Origin: Amycolatopsis pittospori
GTDB taxonomy: Bacteria > Actinomycetota > Actinomycetes > Mycobacteriales > Pseudonocardiaceae
Assembly: GCF_013870525.1 (NCBI RefSeq)
Contig: NZ_JACBXD010000029.1
Span: forward strand, 23,160-87,159
Length of the DNA: 64,000 nt
Reading direction: 5' to 3'
Shown: piece after piece, positions 32,881-41,475 of the stretch
How positions within the stretch are numbered: the first letter of the stretch is position 1
How the letters are laid out: every line of letters starts with the position of its first letter
Program-made: the position numbers and the translations under genes
Notes under the pieces: model-generated
What the model was told of the DNA's origin: nothing
What the model saw: the letters and a program-made list of their open reading frames with translations, nothing else
Database searches by the model: none

Positions 32881-34161
32881 ATGGACGCCGCCGAACTCCT
32901 CGCCCTCGACGCGGAACATGTCTGGCACCCGTACGGGCCGATGCCGAGCCCGATCGATTCCCTGCTGGTCCGCGAGGCGAGCGGGGTCCGGCTCACCCTC
33001 GACGACGGCCGCGAGCTGGTCGACGGCATGTCGTCGTGGTGGGCGGCGATCCACGGCTACCGGAACCCGGTGCTGGACGCGGCGCTGGCGGAGCAGGCCG
33101 GGCGGATGAGTCACGTCATGTTCGGTGGGCTCACCCACGAACCGGCCATCATGCTGGCGAAGACCCTGGTCGACCTCGCGCCCGACGGACTGCGGCACGT
33201 CTTCCTGTGCGACTCCGGTTCGGTGTCGGTCGAGGTCGCCGTCAAGATGTGCCTGCAGTACTGGCAGTCGGTGGGGCGCAAGGACAAGCGCAGGCTGATG
33301 ACCTGGCGCGGCGGCTACCACGGCGACACGTTCACGCCGATGAGCGTCTGCGACCCCGAGGGCGGGATGCACTCGCTGTGGCGCGGGATCCTGCCGGATC
33401 AGCTGTTCCTGCCCAAGCCGCCGGGCGGCTTCGGCGACGAGCCGGACCAGGCGTACGTCGACCTGCTCGCGGCCGAGATCGAGCGGCACGCGGGTGAGCT
33501 GGCCGCGATCATCGTCGAGCCCGTCGTACAGGGCGCCGGCGGGATGCGCTTCCACCCGCCCGCGTACCTGCGGGCACTGCGAGAGATCACCGAGGCGAAC
33601 GACGTCCTGCTCATCTTCGACGAGATCGCCACCGGTTTCGGCCGCACCGGCACGATGTTCGCCGCCGAACACGCCGGGGTGACGCCGGACGTGCTGTGCC
33701 TCGGCAAGGCGCTGACCGGCGGTTACCTGACGATGGCGGCGGCGCTGTGCACGCCGGAGATCGCGAACGGCATCTCGCGCGGTGAGCTCCCGGTGCTGGC
33801 GCACGGGCCGACGTTCATGGCGAACCCGCTGGCCTCGGCCGTCGCCAACGCTTCACTGGGGATCCTCGCCGAAGGCGGCTGGAAGACCGACGTCCCGCGG
33901 ATCGGGGCCGCGTTGCGAGCCGGGCTCGAACCGGCTCGCGAGCTGTCCTCCGTCGTCGACGTCCGGGTGCTCGGCGCCATCGGCGTGGTGGAACTCGATC
34001 ATCCGGTGGACATGGCGATCGCGACCGAGGTCCTCACCGCGAACGGTGTCTGGCTGCGGCCGTTCCGGAACCTGATCTACACGATGCCGCCTTACATCTC
34101 CGGGGCCGACGACCTCGCCGCGATCACTTCCGCAATGGTCGCGGCCGCGCAAAAAGCGTAA
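32881..34161 (+). CDS. bioA: Adenosylmethionine--8-amino-7-oxononanoate aminotransferase
   Basis: BioA (DAPA synthase) is a class III PLP aminotransferase that uses S-adenosylmethionine as amino donor in biotin synthesis. The 426-residue product has HVWHPYGPMPSPI, MSSWWAAIHGYRNPVLD, the substrate-site MTWRGGYHGDTFTPMSVCDP, DEIATGFGRTGTMFA and the PLP lysine in CLGKALTGGYLTMAA (about residue 276). Its biotin partners bioD and bioB lie 5 kb downstream, beyond two SulP-carbonic anhydrase genes; no bioF is in the window. Confidence 0.95.
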   Translation: MDAAELLALDAEHVWHPYGPMPSPIDSLLVREASGVRLTLDDGRELVDGMSSWWAAIHGYRNPVLDAALAEQAGRMSHVMFGGLTHEPAIMLAKTLVDLAPDGLRHVFLCDSGSVSVEVAVKMCLQYWQSVGRKDKRRLMTWRGGYHGDTFTPMSVCDPEGGMHSLWRGILPDQLFLPKPPGGFGDEPDQAYVDLLAAEIERHAGELAAIIVEPVVQGAGGMRFHPPAYLRALREITEANDVLLIFDEIATGFGRTGTMFAAEHAGVTPDVLCLGKALTGGYLTMAAALCTPEIANGISRGELPVLAHGPTFMANPLASAVANASLGILAEGGWKTDVPRIGAALRAGLEPARELSSVVDVRVLGAIGVVELDHPVDMAIATEVLTANGVWLRPFRNLIYTMPPYISGADDLAAITSAMVAAAQKA

Positions 34162-34400
34162 AAGCGGCCAAGTTCAACCTAAAGAGTGTGATGGCGGCCA
34201 CAGGAAACCTGGAAGGCCACGCTGGGTACAGAGCGTGGTCGTGAGTTGATCTTGATCAGGCGAACGGGCGAGTCCGATCGGGAGTCCTGTCGGGTGGTTT
34301 GTCACAAAAGGGTGCTATGTCCTAGTTCCCTGGTGCACAAGCAAACCTGAGAAACCTTTGCGTAGCGGACTTTTGCGCGCCGATCGGGTTTCCTGCCCCC

Positions 34401-36659
34401 ATGATCGACATCGTTGGTGACGAGCACGACACCGGGCCCCCGGGCCGCCGCAACGCCACATCGACCCTCCTGAAGAACCTTCGCCACGACATCCCGGCTT
34501 CGGTCGTCGTCTTCCTCGTGGCTGTCCCGCTCTCGCTCGGCGTCGCACACGCCGCCGGAGCCCCCTTGCTCGCCGGACTGATCTCCGCCGTCGTCGGCGG
34601 ACTCGTCGCGAGCCTCTTCGGCGCTTCCGCCCTCCAGGTCAGCGGCCCGTCCGCCGCCCTGACCGTCGTCCTCGCGGAGACCATCGCCACCTTCGGCTGG
34701 GCCGCCACCTGCGCCATCACCGCCGCGGCGGGCGTGGTCCAGATCCTCTTCGGCATCAGCCGCGTCGCCCGGGCCACGCTGGCCATCTCGCCGGCGATCG
34801 TGCACGGCCTGCTCGCCGGGATCGGCCTGATCATCGTCCTCGGCCAGCTGCACGTCGTACTCGGCGGAGCGGCCCAGGGTTCCACCGTCGCGAACATCCT
34901 CGCGCTGCCCGGCCAGATCGTCGGCCACCACGACCAGGCCGCGCTGATCGGCGTCGTCACCATCGGCGTCCTGCTGGCGTGGACCCGGATGCCGCGTTCG
35001 GTGCGCCGCGTCCCCGGTCCGCTGGCCGCCGTCGCGCTGGCCACCGGCCTTTCCGTCGCCGCGGGGATGGACCTGCCGCGCGTCGACCTCCCGAACGGGC
35101 TGCCGGGACTGGGTTTCGTCCCCGAGGCGCCGTCGGGATCCTGGTCGGCGATCATCGCCGCCGTGCTCTCCATCGCGCTCATCGCCAGCCTGGAGAGCCT
35201 GCTTTCCGCCGTCGCCGTCGACAAACTGCGCGACGGCCCCCGCACCGACCTCAACCGCGAACTGGTCGGCCAGGGCCTGGCGAACGTCGCCGCCGGCTCG
35301 CTCGGCGGCTTCCCGGTCACCGGGGTCGTCGTACGCACCATGACCAACTTCGAAGCGGGCGCCCGCACCCGGATGTCGGCGATCCTGCACAGCGCCTGGA
35401 TCCTCGGCTGCTGCCTGTTCCTGGCCGGCGCGCTGCGGCTGATCCCGCTCGCCGCCCTGGCCGGACTCCTCGTCTACGTCGGCGCCAAACTGGTCAACGT
35501 CACCAGCCTGCGGGAGGTCCGCCGCCACGGCGACCTGCCGGTCTACCTCGCGACGCTCGTCGGCGCGGTCGCGGTCAACCTCCTCACCGGGGTCGCCGCC
35601 GGAATCGTGGTGGCGCTCATGCTGATGCTGCGCCGGATGTTGTTCTCCGGCATCCACGTCGAACCGGACGGCGCGCGGACCCGCGTCGTCATCGAAGGCG
35701 CGCTCACCTTCCTTTCCGTGCCCAGGCTCACGACCGTCCTGGCCGGTGTCCCCGAGCGATCCGAGGTGACCTTGGAACTGCTCGTCGACTACCTCGACCA
35801 CGCCGCTTTCGACTGCCTGCGCGGCTGGCAGCGCGCGTACGAACGCGCCGGGGGAGTCGTGATCGTCGACGAGATCGGGCATCCGTGGTTCGGTCGCGGC
35901 AAGGCGGGTGTGCCGACCGTGCGCCGCGGCGTCGCGTCCCGCGTGGTGCCGCGCTGGCTCGCGCCGTGGTCGGAATGGCAGGCGGAGCATCTGGAACTGC
36001 CGAGCCAGCGTGGCGGCAGCGTGCCGTTGTGCCGTGGTGCTTCGGAATTCCAGCGGCGGACCGCGCCGCTGCTGCGGCAGACCTGGGACGGGCTCGCGAA
36101 CGGGCAGCAGCCGCACACGCTGTTCGTCACGTGCGGAGACGCGCGGGTCGTGCCGAACCTCATCACCACCAGCGGTCCGGGCGACCTGTTCACCGTGCGG
36201 AACATCGGAAACCTCGTGCCGCACGCCAGTACCGAAGCGGATTTCTCCGTGGGAGCGGCGATCGAGTACGCCGTCGGCGTGTTGAGGGTGCGGGAAGTGG
36301 TGGTGTGCGGGCATTCCGGCTGCGGCGCGATGAAGGCGTTGCTCGGGGACGCGCCCAGCGGGCTCGCGCGACTCGGCGGCTGGCTGCGCCACGGCGAGGA
36401 AACGTTGCGGCGCAGGGAAAGCGAGGGCCCGGTGCTGCTCGACGGCGCCCGCCCCGACCACGAAGGCGATCAGCTCGCCCTGCACAACGTGGTGCAGCAA
36501 CTGGAAAACCTGCGTTCGTACCCGGTCGTCGAAGCCGCGCTGGCGCGGGACGAACTCCGGCTCACCGGCATGTACTTCGACGTCGGGAAGGCGAACGTGT
36601 ACCTGCTCGACGCGGCGCACCGGTCGTTCACTTCGGCGGCCACCCCGGTCAAGTCCTGA
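34401..36659 (+). CDS. SulP anion permease fused to beta-carbonic anhydrase, copy 1
   Basis: The 752-residue fusion starts with a SulP/SLC26 transporter (residues about 25-410) with repeated helices, DIPASVVVFLVAVPLSLGVA and FGASALQVSGPSAALTVVLA being family signatures. A short STAS-like segment follows (VVIEGALTFLSVPRLTTVLA). From about residue 550 it has a beta-carbonic anhydrase with zinc ligands in FVTCGDARVVPN and VVCGHSGCGAMKAL. It probably imports bicarbonate and interconverts it with CO2. Rv3273 is a comparable fusion in M. tuberculosis. CGDAR replaces the usual C-S-D-S-R. Confidence 0.92.
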   Translation: MIDIVGDEHDTGPPGRRNATSTLLKNLRHDIPASVVVFLVAVPLSLGVAHAAGAPLLAGLISAVVGGLVASLFGASALQVSGPSAALTVVLAETIATFGWAATCAITAAAGVVQILFGISRVARATLAISPAIVHGLLAGIGLIIVLGQLHVVLGGAAQGSTVANILALPGQIVGHHDQAALIGVVTIGVLLAWTRMPRSVRRVPGPLAAVALATGLSVAAGMDLPRVDLPNGLPGLGFVPEAPSGSWSAIIAAVLSIALIASLESLLSAVAVDKLRDGPRTDLNRELVGQGLANVAAGSLGGFPVTGVVVRTMTNFEAGARTRMSAILHSAWILGCCLFLAGALRLIPLAALAGLLVYVGAKLVNVTSLREVRRHGDLPVYLATLVGAVAVNLLTGVAAGIVVALMLMLRRMLFSGIHVEPDGARTRVVIEGALTFLSVPRLTTVLAGVPERSEVTLELLVDYLDHAAFDCLRGWQRAYERAGGVVIVDEIGHPWFGRGKAGVPTVRRGVASRVVPRWLAPWSEWQAEHLELPSQRGGSVPLCRGASEFQRRTAPLLRQTWDGLANGQQPHTLFVTCGDARVVPNLITTSGPGDLFTVRNIGNLVPHASTEADFSVGAAIEYAVGVLRVREVVVCGHSGCGAMKALLGDAPSGLARLGGWLRHGEETLRRRESEGPVLLDGARPDHEGDQLALHNVVQQLENLRSYPVVEAALARDELRLTGMYFDVGKANVYLLDAAHRSFTSAATPVKS

Positions 36660-36698
36660 CGCGCTGAAGGGAGCCGGGTCCCAAGGCGAGTGTTCCGA

Positions 36699-36753
36699 GT
36701 CCGTGAAGGACTCCTTGAGGGACTCTGGGTCCCTCAAGGAGTCCTTCACGGAC
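36699..36753. repeat. Family A hairpin repeat, copy 5
   Basis: Perfect 24-base arms beginning GTCCGTGAAGGACTCCTTGA around a seven-base loop. The change of GGCC to GGACT is matched by a compensating change in the other arm, so pairing is conserved. Unlike most copies it lies between two genes on the same strand. Confidence 0.75.
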
Positions 36754-37055
36754 CTCGGTCCCGCCCGGGCAGCGGAGGTACCTGAAACATTTTTGGTTCT
36801 GACCCGAATCGCCACTCGCCACTGAGACCGAGTCGATGGTTCCGTGTGACTGGGTGGACGACACCCGCTTATTCGACGCGGTTTCCCTCTTCGCTCGGGG
36901 TCCCAGCATTTGGGAGCCCGCAAGGCTTTTCGCAACGCGGAGGACATCTCCAGGCAACGAAACGGCCCGAAAGTGGGCCACGCCACCCATCGGAAGGACG
37001 ATATTCACTCGATCAGGTGGTGCATAGCGGACAAATCACCAGTTTCCTGGTGATC
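36754..37055 (+). other. Gene-free leader of second SulP-carbonic anhydrase gene
   Basis: About 300 bases without a supported gene. They hold a family B remnant (ACCCGAATCGCCACT at 36802-36816, identical to part of the copy at 12885) and, at 37022-37032, GCATAGCGGAC. A near-identical GCGTAGCGGAC stands at 34360-34370 before the first SulP gene, and both are followed by a TTTCCTG run before the ATG. The frame is open upstream of the chosen start but shows no family resemblance. Confidence 0.5.
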
Positions 37056-39251
37056 ATGAACCCCCAACCACGACTCGCCGTGCTCCGTCACGACCTGCCC
37101 GCATCCTTGGTGGTGTTCCTCGTCGCCGTCCCGTTGTCACTCGGGATCGCGCTCGCGTCAGGAGCCCCGATCGTCGCGGGGCTGATCGCGGCCGTCGTGG
37201 GAGGTGTGGTCGCCGGCGCGCTCGGTGGCTCCCCGCTTCAGGTCAGCGGCCCGGCCGCCGGCCTGACGGTGATCATGGCCGAAACGATCGCGACCTTCGG
37301 CTGGAAGACGACCTGCGCGATCACCGTCGCCGCGGGCGCGCTGCAGATCCTGCTCGGGCTGAGCCGTATCGCCCGCGCGGCGCTGGCGATCTCGCCCGCC
37401 ATCGTCCACGGCATGCTCGCCGGCATCGGCGTCACCATCGTCCTGGGGCAGCTGCACGTCGTCCTCGGCGGATCGGCGCAGAGCTCCGCGCTCAAGAACA
37501 TCGCCGAACTGCCCGCGCAGATCGTCGGCCACCACGACACCGCCGCGCTGATCGGCGTGCTCACCATCGGCATCCTGCTGCTGTGGCCGCGGCTGCCGAA
37601 GTCGGTCCGCAGGGTGCCCGGGCCGCTGGCGGCCATCGCGCTGGTGACGGTGCTGTCCGTCGCCACCGGTATGACCCTGCCCCGCGTCGAACTGCCCGGC
37701 GACCTGCTCACCATCCGTTTCGCGCCCGAATTCCCGAGCACCGGCTGGGGCGCGTTCATCGTCGCGGTCATCACCATCGCGTTGATCGCCAGCGTCGAAA
37801 GCCTGCTTTCGGCCGTCGCGGTCGACAAGATGCACACCGGCCCGCGGTCGAACCTCGACCGCGAGCTCATCGGCCAGGGCGCCGCGAACATGACCTCCGG
37901 CGCGCTCGGCGGCCTCCCGGTCACCGGTGTGATCGTCCGCAGCTCGACCAACGTCGCCAGTGGCGCCCGCACCAGGGCGTCCGCGATCCTGCACGGTGTC
38001 TGGATCCTGGTCTTCGTCGCCGCGTTCGCCGGAATGATCCAGAACATCCCGCTCGCCGCGCTCGCCGGCCTGCTCGTCCACGTCGGCGCGAAGCTGGTGA
38101 ATCCCGGCCACATGAAGCAGGTCCTCAAACACGGCGACCTGGGGCTGTACCTGATCACGCTCGCCGGTGTCGTCGTCTTCGACCTGCTCACCGGGGTCCT
38201 GCTCGGTATCGCGCTGTCGGTGCTGCTGATGCTGCGGCGCACGGTGTGGTCCGGCATCCACGCCGAACGCGATGGCGACGAATGGCGCGTCGTCGTCGAA
38301 GGCGTCCTGACGTTCCTCTCGGTGCCGAGGCTCAGCCGCGTGCTCGCGACGGTGCCTGACGGCGCGAAGGTGACCCTGGAGCTCGTCGTCGACTACCTCG
38401 ACCACGCCGCCTTCGAAAGCCTCTCGAACTGGCAGCAGGGACACGAGCGCACCGGCGGCGAGGTCCGCGTCGACGAGGTCGGGCATCCGTGGTTCGCCAA
38501 CGGCAAATCCGGTGATCCCACACTGACCCGCACGGACGCCGTGCGTTCGGTGCCGCGGTTCCTCGCGCCGTGGTCGGACTGGCAGGCGAAGGACGTCGAG
38601 GTGCCCGGACAGCGCGGGGGGCCGACCCGGCGCGGCGCGGCCGAGTTCCAGCGGCGCACCGCCGCGTTGATGCAGCCCGCGCTCAGCAAGCTGGCGGGCG
38701 GCCAGTCGCCGCACACCCTGTTCATCACCTGCGGCGACGCGCGGATCGTGCCGAACATGATCACCACCAGCGGTCCCGGCGACCTGTTCACCGTCCGCAA
38801 CATCGGGAACCTGGTGCCCGCCCGGCGGGCCGACCCGTCGATGGGCGCCACCGTCGAGTTCGCCGTCGGCGTGCTCAAGGTGCGCGAGATCGTCGTCTGC
38901 GGGCACTCCGGCTGCGGCGCGATGCAGGCGCTTTCGACCGGTGCCCCCGACGGCGCGCCGATGCTGGCGTCCTGGCTGCACCACGCCGAGCCGAGCGCCA
39001 AGCGGAAGGCCTCGGTGACCCTCGACGGCGAGCGGCCGGACTCCGAGGTCAACCGGCTGGCACTGCAGAACGTGCTGCAGCAGCTCGACCACCTGCGCCA
39101 CTACCCGCTGATCGCCGAAGCCGAGGCGCGCGGCGAACTGCACCTGACCGGTATGTACTTCGACGTCGGGGCGGCCCAGGTCTATCTGTCGGATGACGAG
39201 AGCCCGTCTTTCACACCCGTCGGAGTGGTCCCCTTCAGTCCGGCCACGTAG
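37056..39251 (+). CDS. SulP anion permease fused to beta-carbonic anhydrase, copy 2
   Basis: A tandem paralogue of the gene at 34401, collinear along its full 731 residues. The SulP part begins RHDLPASLVVFLVAVPLSLG and has GGSPLQVSGPAAGLTVIMAE; the linker has VVVEGVLTFLSVPRLSRVLA; the carbonic anhydrase has ITCGDARIVPNMITTSGPGD and VVCGHSGCGAMQALS. The ATG at 37056 gives the same N-terminus as the first copy; the 70 extra upstream codons are rejected. Divergence is spread evenly, suggesting an old duplication with both copies maintained. Confidence 0.92.
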   Translation: MNPQPRLAVLRHDLPASLVVFLVAVPLSLGIALASGAPIVAGLIAAVVGGVVAGALGGSPLQVSGPAAGLTVIMAETIATFGWKTTCAITVAAGALQILLGLSRIARAALAISPAIVHGMLAGIGVTIVLGQLHVVLGGSAQSSALKNIAELPAQIVGHHDTAALIGVLTIGILLLWPRLPKSVRRVPGPLAAIALVTVLSVATGMTLPRVELPGDLLTIRFAPEFPSTGWGAFIVAVITIALIASVESLLSAVAVDKMHTGPRSNLDRELIGQGAANMTSGALGGLPVTGVIVRSSTNVASGARTRASAILHGVWILVFVAAFAGMIQNIPLAALAGLLVHVGAKLVNPGHMKQVLKHGDLGLYLITLAGVVVFDLLTGVLLGIALSVLLMLRRTVWSGIHAERDGDEWRVVVEGVLTFLSVPRLSRVLATVPDGAKVTLELVVDYLDHAAFESLSNWQQGHERTGGEVRVDEVGHPWFANGKSGDPTLTRTDAVRSVPRFLAPWSDWQAKDVEVPGQRGGPTRRGAAEFQRRTAALMQPALSKLAGGQSPHTLFITCGDARIVPNMITTSGPGDLFTVRNIGNLVPARRADPSMGATVEFAVGVLKVREIVVCGHSGCGAMQALSTGAPDGAPMLASWLHHAEPSAKRKASVTLDGERPDSEVNRLALQNVLQQLDHLRHYPLIAEAEARGELHLTGMYFDVGAAQVYLSDDESPSFTPVGVVPFSPAT

Positions 39252-39325
39252 GCCACCAAGCCCGGACCCCGCCCCGTCACCCCCTCAACGGTGGGGCTTC
39301 GCCCCGCAGACTAGATTCTGTGTAC

Positions 39326-40048
39326 GTGAGCATGCTGGTCATGACCGGCACCGGTACAGGTGTCGGCAAGACGATCTCCACCGCCGCCATCGCCGCACTG
39401 GCCGCCGGTCAAGGCCAGCGTGTCGCCGTGCTGAAACCGGCACAGACCGGGGTCGGGCCGGACGAGCCGGGTGATCTCGCGGACGTCCTCCGTCTCGCGG
39501 GTCCGGTCACCACTCGTGAGCTGCGGCGATATCCGGATCCACTGTCGCCGGAAGCCGCCTCGCGGATGTCCGGGCTGCCGACCCTCACCCCGAGCGAGAT
39601 CGCGGCCGCCGCGAGCGACCTCGACGGTGAACACGACCTCACGCTCATCGAGGGCGCGGGCGGTCTGCTGGTCCGGTTCGACGCCGACGGTGCCACGCTG
39701 GCCGACGTCGCGTGGTCCCTCGGCGCGCTGGTCATCATCGTGGCCGAGGCCGGGCTGGGCACGCTCAACGCGACCGCGCTGACCGCCGAGGTCGCGACCA
39801 AACGCGGGCTCACCGTGGCCGGCGTGATCATCGGCTCGTGGCCCGAAGAACCGGACCTGGCGGCGGTGTCGAATCTGCAGGACCTGTCCGTCGCGGCCGG
39901 CGCGCCCCTGCTGGGCGCGCTGCCCGCCGGGATGGGTGAGTCCGGGCGGGAGGAGTTCGCCGAGCAGGCCAGGGCCGGACTCTCGCCGTGGTTCGGCGGC
40001 GTGTTCGATCCCGAATGCTTCGCGGGCAGCACGTCGGCCCAGAAGTGA
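39326..40048 (+). CDS. bioD: Dethiobiotin synthetase
   Basis: BioD closes the ureido ring of dethiobiotin from DAPA, CO2 and ATP. The 240-residue protein begins MSMLVMTGTGTGVGKTISTA with an intact P-loop, and has LKPAQTGVGPDEPGDLADVL, LIEGAGGLLVRFDADG and GVIIGSWPEEPD. The GTG at 39326 fits the usual start; a GTG two codons earlier is possible. There is no ribosome-binding site, and TAGATT at 39313-39318 could be the -10 of a leaderless transcript. The 85 bases to bioB suggest an operon. Confidence 0.92.
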   Translation: MSMLVMTGTGTGVGKTISTAAIAALAAGQGQRVAVLKPAQTGVGPDEPGDLADVLRLAGPVTTRELRRYPDPLSPEAASRMSGLPTLTPSEIAAAASDLDGEHDLTLIEGAGGLLVRFDADGATLADVAWSLGALVIIVAEAGLGTLNATALTAEVATKRGLTVAGVIIGSWPEEPDLAAVSNLQDLSVAAGAPLLGALPAGMGESGREEFAEQARAGLSPWFGGVFDPECFAGSTSAQK

Positions 40049-40132
40049 TCTGCGTCGCTGTGGCCGAGCCGCCCGGTCGTGCACGATGATGTGCCTTCGC
40101 TCAGATGCCCCACCCCGAACAGGAGCCGCCTC

Positions 40133-41149
40133 GTGACCTCAGCCCCGGAGACCGTCGACATCCTCGCCGTGGCGCGTGAACAGGTCCTCGAGCGTGGTGT
40201 CGGGCTCAGCGAAGAGCAGATCCTCGAGGTCCTGCGGCTCGGCGACGAGCACCTGACCGACCTGCTGGCGCTGGCCCACGACGTCCGGATGCGCTGGTGC
40301 GGTCCCGAGGTCGAGGTCGAGGGCATCATCAGCCTCAAGACCGGCGGCTGCCCCGAGGACTGCCACTTCTGCTCGCAGTCCGGCCGGTTCCCGACGCCGG
40401 TGCGTTCGGCGTGGCTCGACATCCCCGGCCTGGTCAAGGCCGCCCGCCAGACCGCCGAGACCGGCGCGACCGAGTTCTGCATCGTCGCCGCCGTCCGCGG
40501 TCCGGACAAGCGGCTGCTCTCGCAGGTCCGCGAGGGCATCAAGGCCATCCGTGAGGACGGCAACGACATCCAGATCGCCTGCTCACTCGGCATGCTCACC
40601 CAGGAGCAGGTCGACGAGCTCGTCGAGATGGGCGTGCACCGCTACAACCACAACCTGGAGACCGCGCGTTCGCACTTCGCGAACGTCGTCACCACGCATA
40701 CGTGGGAAGAGCGCTGGGAGACCCTCCGCATGATCCGCGAGGCGGGCATGGAGGTCTGCTGCGGCGGCATCATCGGGATGGGGGAGAGCGTCGAGCAGCG
40801 CGCCGAGTTCGCCGCGCAGCTGGCCGAGCTGAACCCCGACGAGTGCACGATGAACTTCCTCATCCCGCAGCCGGGTACGCCGTACGAGGGTTACGACGTC
40901 GTCGAGGGCAAGGACGCGCTGCGCACCGTGGCCGCGTTCCGCCTCGCCATGCCGCGTCCGCTGATCCGGTTCTCCGGCGGCCGCGAGCTGACCTTCGGGG
41001 ACCTCGGCACCAAACAGGGCATGCTCGGCGGCATCAACGCGATCATCGTCGGCAACTACCTGACCAACCTCGGCCGCCCGGCCAGCGCGGACCTGCAGAT
41101 GCTCGACGAACTGAAGATGCCGGTGAAGGCGATCAGTGACGTCCTCTGA
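40133..41149 (+). CDS. bioB: Biotin synthase
   Basis: A radical SAM enzyme that inserts sulfur into dethiobiotin. The 338-residue product has the [4Fe-4S] motif CPEDCHFCSQSG (C-x3-C-x2-C), GATEFCIVAAVRGPD, YNHNLETARSHFANVVTTHT and CCGGIIGMGESVEQRAEF. The GTG at 40133 follows AGGAG; the open frame upstream is not homologous. The auxiliary gene bsaP starts inside its last 14 bases, so the two proteins are made together. Confidence 0.96.
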   Translation: MTSAPETVDILAVAREQVLERGVGLSEEQILEVLRLGDEHLTDLLALAHDVRMRWCGPEVEVEGIISLKTGGCPEDCHFCSQSGRFPTPVRSAWLDIPGLVKAARQTAETGATEFCIVAAVRGPDKRLLSQVREGIKAIREDGNDIQIACSLGMLTQEQVDELVEMGVHRYNHNLETARSHFANVVTTHTWEERWETLRMIREAGMEVCCGGIIGMGESVEQRAEFAAQLAELNPDECTMNFLIPQPGTPYEGYDVVEGKDALRTVAAFRLAMPRPLIRFSGGRELTFGDLGTKQGMLGGINAIIVGNYLTNLGRPASADLQMLDELKMPVKAISDVL

Positions 41150-41339
41150 CCAACCGGTCTTCTGTGTCCACTGTGGACAGCCGTCCGACGGTGGCGTGGA
41201 ACATCCCGCTTGCCACAACCCGAGAACGGCCCTCGAACCGCCGCGCTACTGCACCTTCTGCGCGCGGCGGATGGTCGTCCAGATCACCCCGGTGGGCTGG
41301 ACCGCGCGCTGCAGCCGTCACGGCGAACTGACCGGCTGA
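41136..41339 (+). CDS. bsaP: Biotin synthase auxiliary protein BsaP
   Basis: The 67-residue protein has six cysteines in CVHCGQPSDGGVEHPAC and YCTFCARRM, plus a later Cys in TARCSRHGEL, enough to hold an iron-sulfur cluster. It matches the small protein conserved after bioB in mycobacteria (Rv1590), reported as an auxiliary factor needed for BioB activity in some actinobacteria. The GTG start overlaps bioB by 14 bases, so expression is coupled. Confidence 0.85.
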   Translation: MTSSDQPVFCVHCGQPSDGGVEHPACHNPRTALEPPRYCTFCARRMVVQITPVGWTARCSRHGELTG

Positions 41340-41344
41340 CCTTT

Positions 41345-41366
41345 CGCGTTCAGTCCTCTGAATGCG
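41345..41366. repeat. 22-bp dispersed palindromic element, copy 4 (inverted)
   Basis: CGCGTTCAGTCCTCTGAATG followed by CG, the reverse orientation of the copies at 281 and 419. It begins six bases after the bsaP stop and faces copy 5, 20 bases away, so the pair forms a 64-base inverted repeat. Confidence 0.7.
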
Positions 41367-41386
41367 GTCCTTGCGTGTGCATGTAT

Positions 41387-41408
41387 CGCATCTAGAGGAC
41401 TAAACGCG
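41387..41408. repeat. 22-bp dispersed palindromic element, copy 5
   Basis: CGCATCTAGAGGACTAAACG followed by CG, in the same orientation as copies 1 and 2 and inverted relative to copy 4. Between bsaP and the DUF2567 gene the pair could fold into one long hairpin and terminate the bio transcript. Confidence 0.7.
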
Positions 41409-41475
41409 GTGGGCGTGTGCGCTGGGGCCGCCATTGGTTACGCTCTGCACAAGCAGCGTGAGGGAGGAGTCCGGG

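Noticed and set aside
34302..36986. An 894-codon minus-strand open frame over the first SulP-carbonic anhydrase gene
   Set aside because: It is antisense to a clear fusion protein; its translation is rich in Arg, Asp, Gly and His from GC-rich antisense codons and matches no family.
36846..37055. The 70-codon N-terminal extension of the second SulP gene
   Set aside because: The paralogue starts at the equivalent of the ATG at 37056; the extension shows no resemblance and covers a shared leader element.
37158..39143. A 661-codon minus-strand open frame over the second SulP-carbonic anhydrase gene
   Set aside because: Same antisense shadow pattern as over the first copy; it follows the coding bias of the sense gene.
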